A stretch of 64,000 nucleotides of DNA. Origin: Augochlora pura. Lineage: Eukaryota > Arthropoda > Insecta > Hymenoptera > Halictidae. This document shows, piece after piece, positions 34,360-45,871 of the stretch (its first letter is position 1; every line of letters starts with the position of its first letter). The notes under the pieces are model-generated. The model had not been told where the DNA came from and searched no databases. It was given only the letters and a program-made list of their open reading frames with translations. The translations under genes were made by a program, and so were the position numbers. The stretch spans positions 1,860,001 to 1,924,000 of the forward strand of contig NC_135781.1 of the NCBI RefSeq assembly GCF_028453695.1, in the 5' to 3' direction.

Positions 34360-35029
34360 GGACGTTATTCGCCGCCCACCCCCGCCTCGTCCCTAGGTCC
34401 CTGGTAAAAGAAGGGTGAGGAGAAGGGTGAGGAAAACGGTTACACGAATTCACGGGCCGTTCCACTTTTAATTCGGCCTCAAACGAACAAGGGGCGCCCC
34501 GTCGCTCCATTCTTTTCCGCCGCGCTCCCGTTTCTCGTTAATACCGGCGCGGCGCGGCGCGAGTGAGCGCGCGCGCGCGCGAAATTCCGGTAATCGGGAG
34601 GAACTTGTCGCGCGTTGTTTGACAAGCGTCTAGTGTTAAAACGCGGGAATCGTAACTACGGCTTTCCGTTTAAAATTGCCCGATAATGGTCGCAGCGGTT
34701 TCGGATTGACGGCCAGGGCTCCTCTTTTGTGGCACCGCCGCACAGAGTACGCCTCGTGCAAACACGCTCTTTCATTCGCTCTCGCTCGTTTCCTAGCTCG
34801 TTCCCTCGTTTCGTTCGTTTCACTCGTTTCGTTCTCGCGCCCGATCCTGTCAACGCATTGTCTGACGACCGTTGTTTCGCTCCGCGGCTCGCTCGAACGG
34901 TCTCGCAACTTTACAAGCAATAACCGAAAGCGTGGGCCGGACCGGCTCGCGGCGGACACACGCCCGCGGTTCCACCATTGACTTTCATGGTGGACCGAGT
35001 ACGGTGCACAGAGTATGATGGAACGAGTA
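34360..35029. other. GC-rich island, no gene recognised
   Basis: CpG-rich, including (CG)n-like GCGCGCGCGCGC at about 34567-34581. TCGTTTC-type short repetition lies at about 34785-34835. Frames on both strands lack signatures. Confidence 0.45.
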
Positions 35030-35630
35030 TTGAGAGAGCGAGAGAGAGAGAGAGAGAGAGAGAGTCAGGAATAGAAAAAGAGAGAGAAAAATAAAGTGAG
35101 AGAGAGAGGCAAAAATAGAGAAAGAGGGAGAGAGAGAGACATTGAGAGAGACTTATATAGAGAGAGAGACATAAAGAGAGGGAGAGAGAGGGAGACCTTG
35201 GGAGAGACTTAAAGAGAGGGGGAGAGAGAGAGAGAGACATTTAGAGAGACTTAAAGAGAGAGAGAGAGGGGGAGCGAGAGAGACATTTAGAGAGACTTAA
35301 AGAGAGAGGGAGAGAGAGAGAGAGAGACTTAAAGTGAGAGAGAGATATGGAGAGAGACATTGAGAGAGACTTATATATAGAGAGACAGACATAAAGAGAG
35401 GGAGAGAGGGAGAGACATTGAGAGAGACTTAGAGAGAGAGAGAGAGAGAGAGAATGAGTCAAGAAGAGAAAAAGAGGGAGAGAGACAGAGAGAGACATAG
35501 AGAGGAGGGGGAGATAGAGAGAGAAATAAACATATAGAGAGAGGCAAGGAGAGAGACATTGAGAGAGACTTAAAGAGGGAGAAATATGGAGAGAGAGTCA
35601 GAGAGAGGAACACAGAGAGAGAGTGCAGAG
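35030..35630. repeat. 600-bp GA-rich minisatellite
   Basis: GAGAGA runs with regularly recurring phrases GACATTGAGAGAGACTTA and GACTTAAAGAGAG. The phrases recur every few tens of bases, so it is a higher-order minisatellite and not a plain dinucleotide run. Confidence 0.93.
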
Positions 35631-38208
35631 GGCTGTTAACGATTTCTCCAGAAGACAGCGCGGGGCGGCCCGCGTCTGCCGGCAATTAAGCGCGCGCGCG
35701 CTCGCGTTCAGCGTAAAATTTTCATATTTCACTCGTCGCGGAGGCACCGCGCGCCTCGAAAAGCGAGCGATCGGAATATACACGAAGAAATGTTCTTCTC
35801 GCCGTTTCCTGGAAGGCGGGCGCGCGCGCGGCGTCGACTGGAAATTATAGTGCATTACGTTCATAAAAATATCATGGCCGGCTGCCTTACGAGACTTTTC
35901 GCTGAAGCCAAAGGGACGCAAAGTGGTAGGTGTTAGGACAGGTAGACGGACTGCGAGTGGAGGTAATCATCAAGCGAGGGAATCCTCCTCCACCTCCCCC
36001 CTCCTCCCTCTCAAGGGAGTTCATGTCAATAGACGCTGACGTTTAGACGGCTGTCTCTCTCTCTTTGCTATCGATCTAAAAATACCGGTCATTCAAAGAA
36101 TGCGTTTCAGAAAGCTACGACTGTGCCGCGAAACGACGCGGAATTAATGGTTTCGAAAGTTTCAACCCTTGCGCATAAGTGCGCGCGCGTTTATTGTGGT
36201 ATAGTCGGATAGCGTTGTAGACGAAATTCTTGACGATTTTAATTTTTAATTTTTTATTTTCTTTGAAAGTCGATTTATGATATAGTTACAATATAGATAA
36301 TATAGTCGGTTGTTATTATTTAATTTATCGATATTTTATTATGTAAATCATTAAGGTGGTAAAGTGGAGTTAATAAGAGACAACGAACAGGTGCGGCGGT
36401 GTCAGTGGTTTTATATCACGATTTCCGATTTATGTTTTTTGATTTTAAAAATTGTTCTTAGTATACTATTAATTTTAATAGATTAAATAATTTCTTTTTA
36501 TTAGAATTTTTAGTTGGAACTTTTGTTAATTAATTCTATGCATTGTAGCAATGAGTCAGGAATTCAGCAGGAAATGCCTCGTACTAAGGGAACTGTTTTC
36601 ACCGTCGCGGAAATTGGCGGCAAAAGATTCGTTCGTTGTTCGCGTGTAAGTCGAGCCGGGGTGGGCGGGCCGGTGTAATTTCTCCGACTGGTCAGTGGAG
36701 GAGTCTCGCGTTTAGCAGCCGGCTCGCACGGCGAGCAAAGCCGCGCGCGTTCGTACCGTGGACGACGTACGGAACGGTATCGATCGGCGGCGTTAAATAT
36801 TTAATCGGTGGAAGAAAGTTCAATACACGGGGCTTGGGGGGGACGCCAGCTCGCTCCGCTCCGGTTGTCTTTCGAAGACGGTCCGAGTGAGAGAGAGAGA
36901 GAGAGAGAGCGAGAGAAAGAGAGAGAGTCGAACGAAAAGCGAGCACGACAGGAACAGGACGGGGGCACGCGACGATTCCTTACGGCGCGCGCCGCCCGGG
37001 TTCACTTTCATTATTTAGAGCGTCGGGGAAGAAAAAAATGAGGATCGCCGACACGTCGTGTCCTCCGGGCCCACCCCCGCGCGTGTATCGATCGTAATTT
37101 ACCAGACTACTTACGCGCGGAACGTCAAACGGTGCTCGCGCCCCCCCTTTCCGTCGCCGCGAATCGCACGTCCACTTTTTGTCATGGAACGGGACTGTTT
37201 CCGAGAACACAGCTAACAGGAAATGATTCAGAAGAGATTGGTAACTTCATTGTCAACTTTGATTCAGAGATTGTTAACTTCAGATGTTATTTTATTTTTC
37301 TATAAATTCCTGAACATTTTTGTTATTTTAGGGTAATTGAATTTACTATTTTTATATTTTTGCAATGTCAGCTTTAAACAATATTTATTTTACTTTTATT
37401 CGATTTATTTTATTTGTTATTCTATCTCCATTTCATTTATTTAATTAATCGCAAAAGGTATCCAATATTCAAAAATTAATATAATAATATTAAAGTACAC
37501 CAGCAATAAAAAAATGATTAGGAAAAATTAAAAAAGCGAATTTAGTAAAATTACAATAATCAATTACCATCACACTTCGCACAGTATCGTAAACCTAAAT
37601 AATTGCAATAATAGTAAAAAGTATATTTAAACGTGTATTATAACAATTTTTTATGTCACCTTAAAGTCACCGCTCTCGGGCAAGGGGTTAATTTCTGACA
37701 GCGTCGATTTGCCCGAGCCGAATCGTCGTTGTACAAGCGAAGATAAAGCGGCATCGATGTATCGGGGGTAGGGGGGGGGGGGGGGGGGGGGGGGTCGGTG
37801 TTACCAGTCATGCATAAAGCATACGGTATTCATAAATAGAGACGAGATGATGGAGCATTTCAACGCGGGGCTCATCTCAGACTTCAATCCGGGCGCCGAT
37901 CTCCGGTAGTTGAATCTTTGAGCGCGGAAATCAGCCGTAGAATACAGAGATTGCTTTTTAATAAACGCCACTTTGCTCGGCTCCTCGCAATTTTCGCAAC
38001 GGCGCCCTGAACTGCGAGGATCGATTTCGTTTATGAAAGCATGTGAATTTTATTAAAGCGTTCTTTTTTTTTAGATCTTTCAGAATTTTTTTTTAGGATT
38101 GATCAATTTGAGGATGATGGACCGATAGGGATTGGACGTCTTTGGAACGTCCATTTCAGGGCGGAAATTCTTACGGGTCAAAGTGGAGGATTATTTGGAC
38201 GAGTGGGG
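35631..38208. other. Intergenic; alternating GC-rich and AT-rich segments
   Basis: GC-rich parts (35640-36160, 36600-37190) and AT-rich parts (36230-36560, 37210-37650), with a G24 tract at 37771-37794 and a GA run at about 36887-36909. None of the open frames carries a recognisable domain. Confidence 0.5.
37771..37794. repeat. Poly-G tract (24 G)
   Basis: Uninterrupted G24 preceded by GGGGGTA. Confidence 0.97.
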
Positions 38209-38372
38209 CGTTTTTAAGCCGTTTTTAAGACGTTTGTTATAAGACGTTTTTAAGTCGTCTTTAAGACGTTTGTTATAGGACGTCTTTAAGCTGTTTTTAA
38301 GACGTTTGTTATAGGACGTCTTTAAGCCCTCTTTAAGACGTCTGTTATGAGATGTCTGTCATAAGACGTCTT
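38209..38372. repeat. GACGT-rich tandem repeat, about 36-bp period
   Basis: About four units built from TTTTTAAGACGTTTGTTATA and GGACGTCTTTAAGCC. The unit contains internal dyads (GACGTC; TTAAGACG against CGTCTTTAA). Confidence 0.85.
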
Positions 38373-38439
38373 ATCCTAAATACTAAGTAAAGAAGCCTAT
38401 ACAAGAGCCATATATAAAAGATTAAAGTATCTAAATAAA

Positions 38440-38560
38440 ATAAGAGCGACAGCGATAGCTCGGTTGGTTAAAGCAGAGTCGCCCGACAAGTCGAACGAGA
38501 GAAACTCCCTCAGGGTTCGAATCCCCCGATATCCCGATCAGTGACCCAGTGCCACCATTT
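38440..38560 (+). ncRNA. tRNA-like sequence, probable SINE head
   Basis: A pol III A-box-like TAGCTCGGTTGG (38456-38467) and a perfect B box GGTTCGAATCC (38514-38524) lie 58 bp apart. The D-arm is tRNA-like (GCTCGGTTGGTTAAAGC), but I cannot pair the acceptor ends (ACAGCGA against GATATCC), and the region between the boxes does not fold cleanly into an anticodon arm. It is therefore not a functional tRNA as read; a tRNA-derived SINE or a decayed tRNA fits better. The SINE body might run to about 38750. Confidence 0.55.
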
Positions 38561-38754
38561 TTCTCTTTCAAATTTTACAAGTTAAATTCTAAAGTCATTT
38601 GTCCTGACACGTGTTTGGATAATTTAGATTTAGTTAGTTGACATATTTAGTTATTGTTAGAATTTGGATTCGGAGGAAGGATCATCCATAGCTGAGTGCG
38701 ATCAAAATAAGTGTCAGATATGACTGCCGAAATGTGTTAAAAAAGACAAACAAA

Positions 38755-38985
38755 ATAAGATGTCCATAAAAAGTGTTTAAGACGTCCATAAGTCATTCAT
38801 AAGACGTTCATAAGTCATTCACAAGACGTCTGTATATAAATCTATAATTGAAGAAATATATATACTTATTGTTCCATTATATAGAATTAAAGATTTCATA
38901 CGAACGTCTTAGTGACGTATTGCGAACGTCTTAAAGACGTCTTGCGAACGTCCTACGAACGTCTTAAAGACGTTTTCATACAATC
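38755..38985. repeat. GACGTC-rich repeats, second block
   Basis: Repeats of CATAAGACGTTCATAAGTCA at 38760-38830, then CGAACGTCTTAAAGACGTCT at 38900-38980. With the block at 38209-38372 they flank the tRNA-like segment. Confidence 0.75.
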
Positions 38986-41330
38986 CCGATTTCAAAACCT
39001 ATAATACTTAGAAAACAGAATTATTTCAAAAAAGAATATTTACACCAAAAAATTCACCTCATCTCAACAATTCCACAATAAAATCAATTCTCATTTATCT
39101 CTTCCTATACTCAATTATTCAATACTAAACAAATTAAACCCTCATTAGTCTACAAATCATCTCCCATCAAATTCATCGGAAATTTTTGCTATTAAAACCG
39201 AACTCTTTCACGAAACACCGGCGATCATAGCGTTCATTTCCATCGGTCGCCGCGAATCGAGATTAATACGTGGAACCGTAATTAACCAGAAATGTTATTA
39301 GGCGCAACGATTCCGCGCCGCCATTGTCCGGCCGCCGATTATTAAAATATTTTATTATCGTTCCGCGTTTCAATCAATAACGTATTGTGTACGGCGCTCT
39401 CGTTCCCGGATATTCTTTATGTATGAATCGATATTTTAAAGTGAAACGGTTGTACGCGTATCCGTCCGACCGAATTATTCAAAATGGCGCCGCGCGTCCG
39501 ACGGAGCGCCTCGCTCGCTCGCGCGCGCGATTTTCACGGGACACGGCTAAATGCGTCTATTCGCTGTTACACGGCATTTATCGCCACCGTTATTAACATT
39601 ATCTCGCTATAATAATGGATAATAATTCATATTATTAATTTATTTTAAATCGAAATAAAAATTCAACTCTTCTGTTAATGCGCGCGCGATTTTGCGTGAC
39701 ACGGCTAAATTCGTCTATTCGTTGTTATTAACCCTTTCGCGCTATAATAATTAGTAATAAATATTCCAAGATCTGCTTGAAAGGGTTAAAGCCAAGTACT
39801 AATGGACGCAGCACGAAGGGTTAACACTCGAATTTTGGGCGCGCGATTTCCTTTATTTTTTCTTTTTATTTCGCGTCGAAGGAAAAAACAAATTTAATTG
39901 TTTATCGAGAGATTCGAGTCCGGTAGAAAACAAGAGCAACCTATTTTCGTTTCTGCATCGGCGACGTCCACCTTGTTACTGGAAAATTGCATCGGAAGCA
40001 CGCGTAACTACCCACTGAAGTCGATAAACAGAAGAGAGATACAATCTTTTCCTCCTCGGCCGGCTGAAGCGAAAGCGCGCGAGAGAGAGAGAGAGAGAGA
40101 GAGAGAGACTCGCCGGTTTTCTTGCGGGGCCGGCGCGGCGGTGTCGTCGTTTTTTGGTTGGAGTGCACTTTTAAAAGAGTTTTTTTAAGATAAGAGAACC
40201 TTAATAGCTAACACCGGGGCGCAAGTTACTTTCCTCGCGGGCGAGCTCTAGTGCACGCCTTGTACCGCGTGCGTTCGTTTAACCGGCCGTGATCGCGTCT
40301 TATTAAAATCTTCCTTATTTTCTTAGTACTCTCGCAATGATTCGCGTGCGTGATTCGTTGTTGGATGAAGCGTCTGTTTTTGGTTCATTTTGGTGATTTT
40401 TCTATGAGATGAGTTTTGGGGAATAATTTTGTTTTTAGAAGATGGGGTGAATGAACTGCGATTAATTGGTCGATGACTATAATTTATGTTAGTGTTGCGG
40501 TTAATTATTATTGTTCTTATTTAATTAGTATTATTTAATTATCATTGTTATTATTATTATTTAATCACCACTACTATTATTATTAGTCAATTACCACTAT
40601 TAATGTTATTCAATCACTACTATTATCATTATTATTCAATTACCACTATTATTATTGTTATTCAATTACCACTATTATTATTGTTATTCAATTGCCACTA
40701 TTATTATTATTCAGTTACCGCAAGTTTCAGTTTCAGTTTTTCAAATTGTTGCTATAGTTGTTCTTATCATAAATGCATCACATCCTCAGTCGATTTATGA
40801 ACAAACATTTAGTTCGAACCATAAAGAGTCAATTTTGAACAATCTTGCACGCGCCGAATAACGTTCGTTCCAGGAAAGGAAAACCATATCACTCGTTTAC
40901 CCGCGAAAGGTAACCAACCCCTGCCGCACCAACAATCGTCGATAAACAGTTATAACGTCTCCGCAATTATTAGACTGCGGATATTTATGTAAAATAAGGT
41001 TTCTGTAATTAAATTTTAAGATATAGAAATTTATTAGAAAAATATTTTCTATGCTGGTAATTTAAAAAAAATTGATGAGATTAGAACAATGCTCCTAAAT
41101 TTTTGTAATATTTTTATTGCTTGGAATGATACCTTGTTAATTTTATTATATACACTTGTAATTGGTTATTGAGTGAATTATAAATATTTTATAATAGGCG
41201 AAAATAGTTATAACAATTATATATGTATATGATTTTTTTCATGCTGATTTTATGCATTTATGATAAAATTGACAAAGTGTTATTTTAAACTGTAAAATTG
41301 TTACAGGTAATTTCAAACAATTTAAGATGG
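38986..41330. other. Intergenic; microsatellites only
   Basis: AT-rich and GC-rich patches without a supported gene. A GA run lies at about 40080-40107. An array of TTATTCAATTACCACTATTA-like units (about 26 bp) lies at about 40500-40715. Three TTAACCC/GGGTTAA motifs cluster at 39730-39825. Confidence 0.5.
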
Positions 41331-41427
41331 AATACTTGAAAGATTTAGAATACTTGAAATATTTAGAATCCTTGAAATACTTAGAATCCTTGAAATACTT
41401 AGAATCCTTGAAATATTTAGAATATTA
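41331..41427. repeat. Tandem repeat, 18-bp unit
   Basis: About five units of TAGAATCCTTGAAATACT with TATTTA/TACTTA variants. Confidence 0.9.
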
Positions 41428-41740
41428 AGAACATTTACAATACTTATATGACTCAGTCAACTTACTAAATTAACAACATCACTACCAATAATTCCAAACA
41501 CTTAAAAAACCCTCACCCCCAATAACAACAATTAAAAACACCAAACCAAAGATATCCCACTGTCCACCACCATGCACTTTAAAAAACCATAAACTAACAC
41601 CACCAACAACCTGCACCCCCTATAAACCCCCGAACTGATTACCTTTAACCCTCTCCCTCCCCCTACATCATCGATTCCAAAAACACCGGCGACCGACGAC
41701 CAAACACCACCCGCATCGCCGCGAATCCACCTCCTATCCC
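41428..41740. other. AT-rich to C-rich transition, nothing recognised
   Basis: Non-coding in appearance, with strong C over G bias on the + strand (ACCACCACCAT-like). It leads into the GC-rich block. Confidence 0.4.
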
Positions 41741-42164
41741 TGACGTGCCGCTCGAACACGGCGTGGAGGGTCGAACACCCCGTCGCCTATTTAAACAGTT
41801 TACTCAAGCCTAGACCGTCTCGCGCGCGCGGGGAGGTTGGCTCCTCGCGTGGCAGCTTTAAATGCCGGTTGGCGAGAAGAGAGAGAGAGAGAGAGAGAGG
41901 GAGCGCGACTTTTAATTGCGCGGTTCGCGGGAGAGCGGCGCATCTCGCCCCCTTCGCGTAGCGCGCGCGGAACTCTCCCTTAATGAGATGGCCGGCCCGG
42001 AGAGCCGCCTCATCGGTGTTAAAAATGTTGCTCTCACGCACTGTCGCGAGAGACGCGCGCTAGCCGTGCGCGAGAGGGTAGGACATACGCGCGGGAGCCG
42101 CGCGCGAGAGGGTAGCCTATAGAGTAGATAGAGGCTGCCAGACGACGAGGACGCAGTCGACGAC

Positions 42165-42167
42165 ATC

Positions 42168-42205
<38 letters not shown>
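42165..42205. repeat. (GTC)n trinucleotide repeat
   Basis: About 12 to 13 CGT/GTC units. Confidence 0.95.
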
Positions 42206-42980
42206 CGCCGCGGACGGTGCGCCTCGCGTGCATGTGTTCGCAGGCTGTCGCGCGCAACCCCCTGTATCTTAGGGTGTGCGGAGCAGGGTGTCGAGGGGAG
42301 GGGGGTGGCGGAGAGGACGCGCGGAGGACGCGCGACGGTGTGCGAGCCGAAGCGGGAAGAGCGCAGCGTCGAGGGCAGGGAATAGCGGGCGAGGTGAAGG
42401 GTGTTCTCGCTTCTTCCTTCTCCGGTGCGGAAGTTGCGCTCGCGGGGGGTGCTTTTACCGCCTCGCAGATAGCGCCAGTAAGTATGTAGGTTCTTGGCGC
42501 TTGCGCGCGGCCGACGCCGTCTCCGTCGCACGCGCGCGCCGTGCTCGCGATCTACCCTAACCGAGAGCCGACTCCGGCGGCCCTCGTCGCTCTCGTACCG
42601 GCTGCACCGGCGTTGGTTAAAGCGAAAGCGACGAGCGGAGCGACGGAACATGGGAGAAGGATAGAGCGACTACGCGCGAGCGAGAGATCCGCGCGCGAAA
42701 GCGAGAAAGCCGGCGCCGTAGGGAGAAGCGGAGAAGGACGAGGCTGCGAACGAGGGAGAAAAGGAGAGTGTGCGCGCCCGAACCGCGAGGGAGAAAAGGA
42801 GAGTGTGCGCGCGCGAGAACCACGAGGGAGAAAGAGCAAGAGAGAGAGAGAAAGAGAGAGAGAGAGAGCCGGAGAGCGTTGCGTGGGGAGCGATCGCAGC
42901 TCGTCATTCGAAGCCCGCCAACGGACGAGCGAGCAGCCACGGAACGGGACCGCGATTCAAACAACCGACACGCGATCTTC

Positions 42981-43015
<35 letters not shown>

Positions 43016-43479
43016 TGTGTACACACAGCAGCCGAGAGATCCACGCAGTCTAGAGATCCACCGACTGTGATCCAAGCAACTTAGAGATCCAAGCAAGCCG
43101 AGAGATCTGTTCTCCACGACTTCGTCGATCCAGGTGATCGAAGCTCGGTTGCCGTGACCATCGCAGACACACGTCCTCGCGGACGACAGCTAACGCAGTT
43201 CGGTGATCACCGGCTGAAACACCTCGATCTCACCTGGCGCAGCGGTGCCCGTTGCCGTCATCGTTCCGGGATACACGTCCTCCCGTGTGAACGATACAGT
43301 GTGCTCGCTCCGCGATCCGCGAACCGCTCGCGACCGTGTCCGCGGTGTGCGCGTCCAGACGCGGCGACGTCTCGCGTGTTCTCCGTGCATCCCCCCGCGG
43401 GAGCATCAGTGATAGTGAAAAGATAGCCGGTGCAAGCAGAAGACGCGGTCTTGACAGTGATCAGTGATTGTCCTTGGTA

Positions 43480-43812
43480 AAGGATCGTCTTTGATCTTGA
43501 AGTGTCACCTCTGACTTCGATGGATTATTTTTGACGAAGGATCATCTTCGATCTCCAAGGATCATCTTCGACCTCCAAGGATCATCTTTGACTTCGTAGG
43601 ATCATTGTCCTGTCGAAGGATCACATTTGACTTCGAAGGATCATATTCGACCTGGAAGGATTATCTTCGACCTTGAAGTATCATTGTCCTGTCGAAGGAT
43701 CATCTTTGACTTCGAAAGATCACCTCTGACTTCGAAGAATCAACTTCGACCTCCAAGGATCATTGTCCTGCCGAAGGATCACCTCTGACCTCGAAGGATC
43801 ATCTTCGCCCTC
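43480..43812. repeat. Minisatellite, about 20-bp unit, about 16 copies
   Basis: Units follow AAGGATCATCTTCGACCTCC with variants such as AAGGATCATTGTCCTGTCG and AAGGATCACCTCTGACTTCG. Variants alternate in a non-random order, suggesting a higher-order unit of three to four repeats. Confidence 0.93.
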
Positions 43813-44322
43813 TTAGCGCACAGTGACATTCCACTACCACAGGTACCTAGGTCAACATAACCTGTCCCTCAGGTCCTACCTATTCTCACCTTCATACCGC
43901 CAAAGTGCAAACAACCACCTTACGCACAACAACCTATTCCGCTACGACAGGATCATCGTACACACCTGTCCATCAGTTTCCAAGTGTCACTTACCTTCAT
44001 AGCGCCAGGGTGCAGACACTGTTCCTCGGGTCCTATACGTATTCTTACCATCAAAGCGCCAGGGTGCCGACAACCTCCTCACGCACCACAGTCAACAAAA
44101 CGACGCGTGTTCACCTAATCGCGCGCGCGTTGTAACAAATCGGGTGGTACCGGTGAACAACAACAACAAGCGAGATTCGCACGCGAGTCGGGTGTGTGCT
44201 TCGATCAGTGTTTCTTTTCCCTCCTACGACGCAGGAGAGTCCGTTCTCGTTCGCGTACCGGAGTGTGTTTCAGTGCCGTTCATCGTTCGTTTACGCGCGC
44301 GTGTGTTCTTCACGTCAGCGGT

Positions 44323-44392
44323 GATACTCGGCTGATACCCGGCTGATACTGGGCTGATACTCGGCTGATACTGGGCTGATACTCGGCTGATA
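44323..44392. repeat. Minisatellite, exact 11-bp unit, 6 copies
   Basis: GATACTCGGCT, GATACCCGGCT and GATACTGGGCT repeat in register. Only positions 6-7 vary between copies. Confidence 0.95.
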
Positions 44393-44525
44393 GTGCCAGA
44401 GCAGACTGTTTTACGCGACCTTTGATTCGCCGGACAACAGGTCGTCGTAGACCTCTGTGCTAGGAGAACAGATAGTCTGTCAATAGACAACAAGAGTAAC
44501 TCCAAGAAAGGACTTTGTTGTTGTC

Positions 44526-44787
44526 CTAGTACGAAACATAGTACGAAACATAGTACTCAACCTAGGACTCAACCTAGTACGAAACATAGTACTCATTCTA
44601 GGACTCAACCTGGTACTCAACCTGGTACTCTATTATCAACCTAGGACTCAACCTAGTACTCATCCTAGGACTCTATTGTCAACCTAGTACTAACCCTAGG
44701 ACTCTATTATCAACCTAGTACTCATCCTAGGACTCAAACTAGTACTCATCCTAGGACTCATCCTAAGACTCATCCTAGTACTCATCT
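44526..44787. repeat. Minisatellite, 12-bp unit
   Basis: Units of CTAGTACTCAAC and CTAGGACTCATC types, with occasional CTATTATCAAC insertions and ATAGTACGAAAC variants at the left end. The palindromes CCTAGG and AGTACT recur along the array. Confidence 0.93.
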
Positions 44788-45564
44788 CAACACCTGGGTG
44801 GAGAAAAGATAGAGTGAAGAAGAAGAGAAGGCTAGAAAGAGTGAAGAAGAGCTAAAGTGAAGGAGAAGGCTAGAAAGAGTGAGGAAGAAATATAAAGAGT
44901 GAAAAAGATCGAAAAAGTGAGGAAGAGCTAGAGCGAGAAAGTGAAGAAGAGATAAAAATAAAAAGTGCATTGGAAGAGATAAAGTGCATAAGAAGAGGGA
45001 AAGTAGCATCGTGTTCCGTGCGTACCGCTAATTCGCGTCCGGTGACATCCCGTGTGCCGGTGTGGTGTTTTGTCAACGACTGGTGTTGCCCCGGTTGACG
45101 AATGGTCCATCGAGTCGTCCGCGTCACGTGAAAAAGTATCCCGCGTGTGTGCGAGCGAGAGCGAGCGAGCGAGAGAGAGAGAGAGAGAGAGAGAGGCCCC
45201 TCCAGTGGATTACAACGAATCATCGGCGTCGTGTTTGCTCCGCGTGTGGAGAGAAGCAAGAGTAGAGTGAGATAGATAGATAGATAGAGAGGGAGAGAAA
45301 GGGTTAGCAGCAGCAGCAGCCGCGAGACCTCGTGAATCCGGCGTGTCGATCGAGACAACAGAGAGCGCGTGGCCAATTACTCGCGCACCGTTACTCGAGC
45401 ACCGATTAATTGATTAATTAGCCCGCTAATTAATTCGTTGAGTCCTGGTTGCGCCAACCCCGGGTCCACGCGCCAGTATCGCGATTTTGCTGCTCAGCTT
45501 CCGGTTGAGAAGGAAAAAAAAAGAGTGTCCGAGGAATCGAGTCATTGTTCGAGCATTAATCTAT

Positions 45565-45642
45565 CGTTGATCGAATTATCGAAGGGTTCGTTGAATTATC
45601 GAAAGGTTCGTCGAATTATCGAAGGGTTTGTGGAATTCGCGT
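45565..45642. repeat. Short tandem repeat, about 23-bp unit, 3 copies
   Basis: GAATTATCGAAGGGTTCGTT and near copies. Confidence 0.8.
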
Positions 45643-45865
45643 TGATCGAGCATCGTGTGAGAGACCGTCGCGCCTTCTCGTAGATCCTTTGTCCGATTTA
45701 GCCGGGATTACGCGTGCTAGCTCGCGATAGTGCGAGAGAGAGGGTCCAGTGGTTGGCTGTGTAATTGTGCCACGCGCGCACCGCTTGTCCACGCGAAGGA
45801 ACAATAAACGGTGGTGTTTACGTGAACGAAAGTGCAGACGCGGCCCACTCGGTCACTTGAAAAAA

Positions 45866-45871
45866 GTGAGT
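45866..45871 (+). promoter_or_regulatory. Candidate 5' splice site ending the leader exon
   Basis: GTGAGT follows AAAAAA. It is consistent with a donor pairing to the acceptor at 52580-52581, giving an intron of about 6.7 kb. Prediction only. Confidence 0.3.

Larger units (their letters stand above)
41741..45865 (+). promoter_or_regulatory. Candidate promoter and non-coding leader region of Ephrin
   Basis: A 4-kb block unlike its surroundings: GC- and CpG-rich, full of GAGAG runs (42838-42868, 42983-43011, 45173-45195) that could bind GAGA factor, a (GTC)n run at 42165-42205, then three minisatellites. The nearest coding sequence downstream is the Ephrin exon, which begins after an intron acceptor and so needs an upstream non-coding exon. 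A good donor (GTGAGT at 45866) ends this block. No protein-like frame is present: the long ones are RE- or SL-repeat artefacts or overlap on both strands. The assignment to Ephrin is inference from position. Confidence 0.35.

Noticed and set aside
38440..38560. Functional tRNA gene
   Set aside because: A and B boxes are present, but the acceptor stem does not pair and no clean anticodon arm is found; kept as a SINE-like feature instead.
42034..43117. Several frames of 100-205 codons on both strands in the GC-rich block
   Set aside because: They overlap each other on both strands and are made of RE, SL or Arg-rich peptides from GA runs and CpG-rich sequence.
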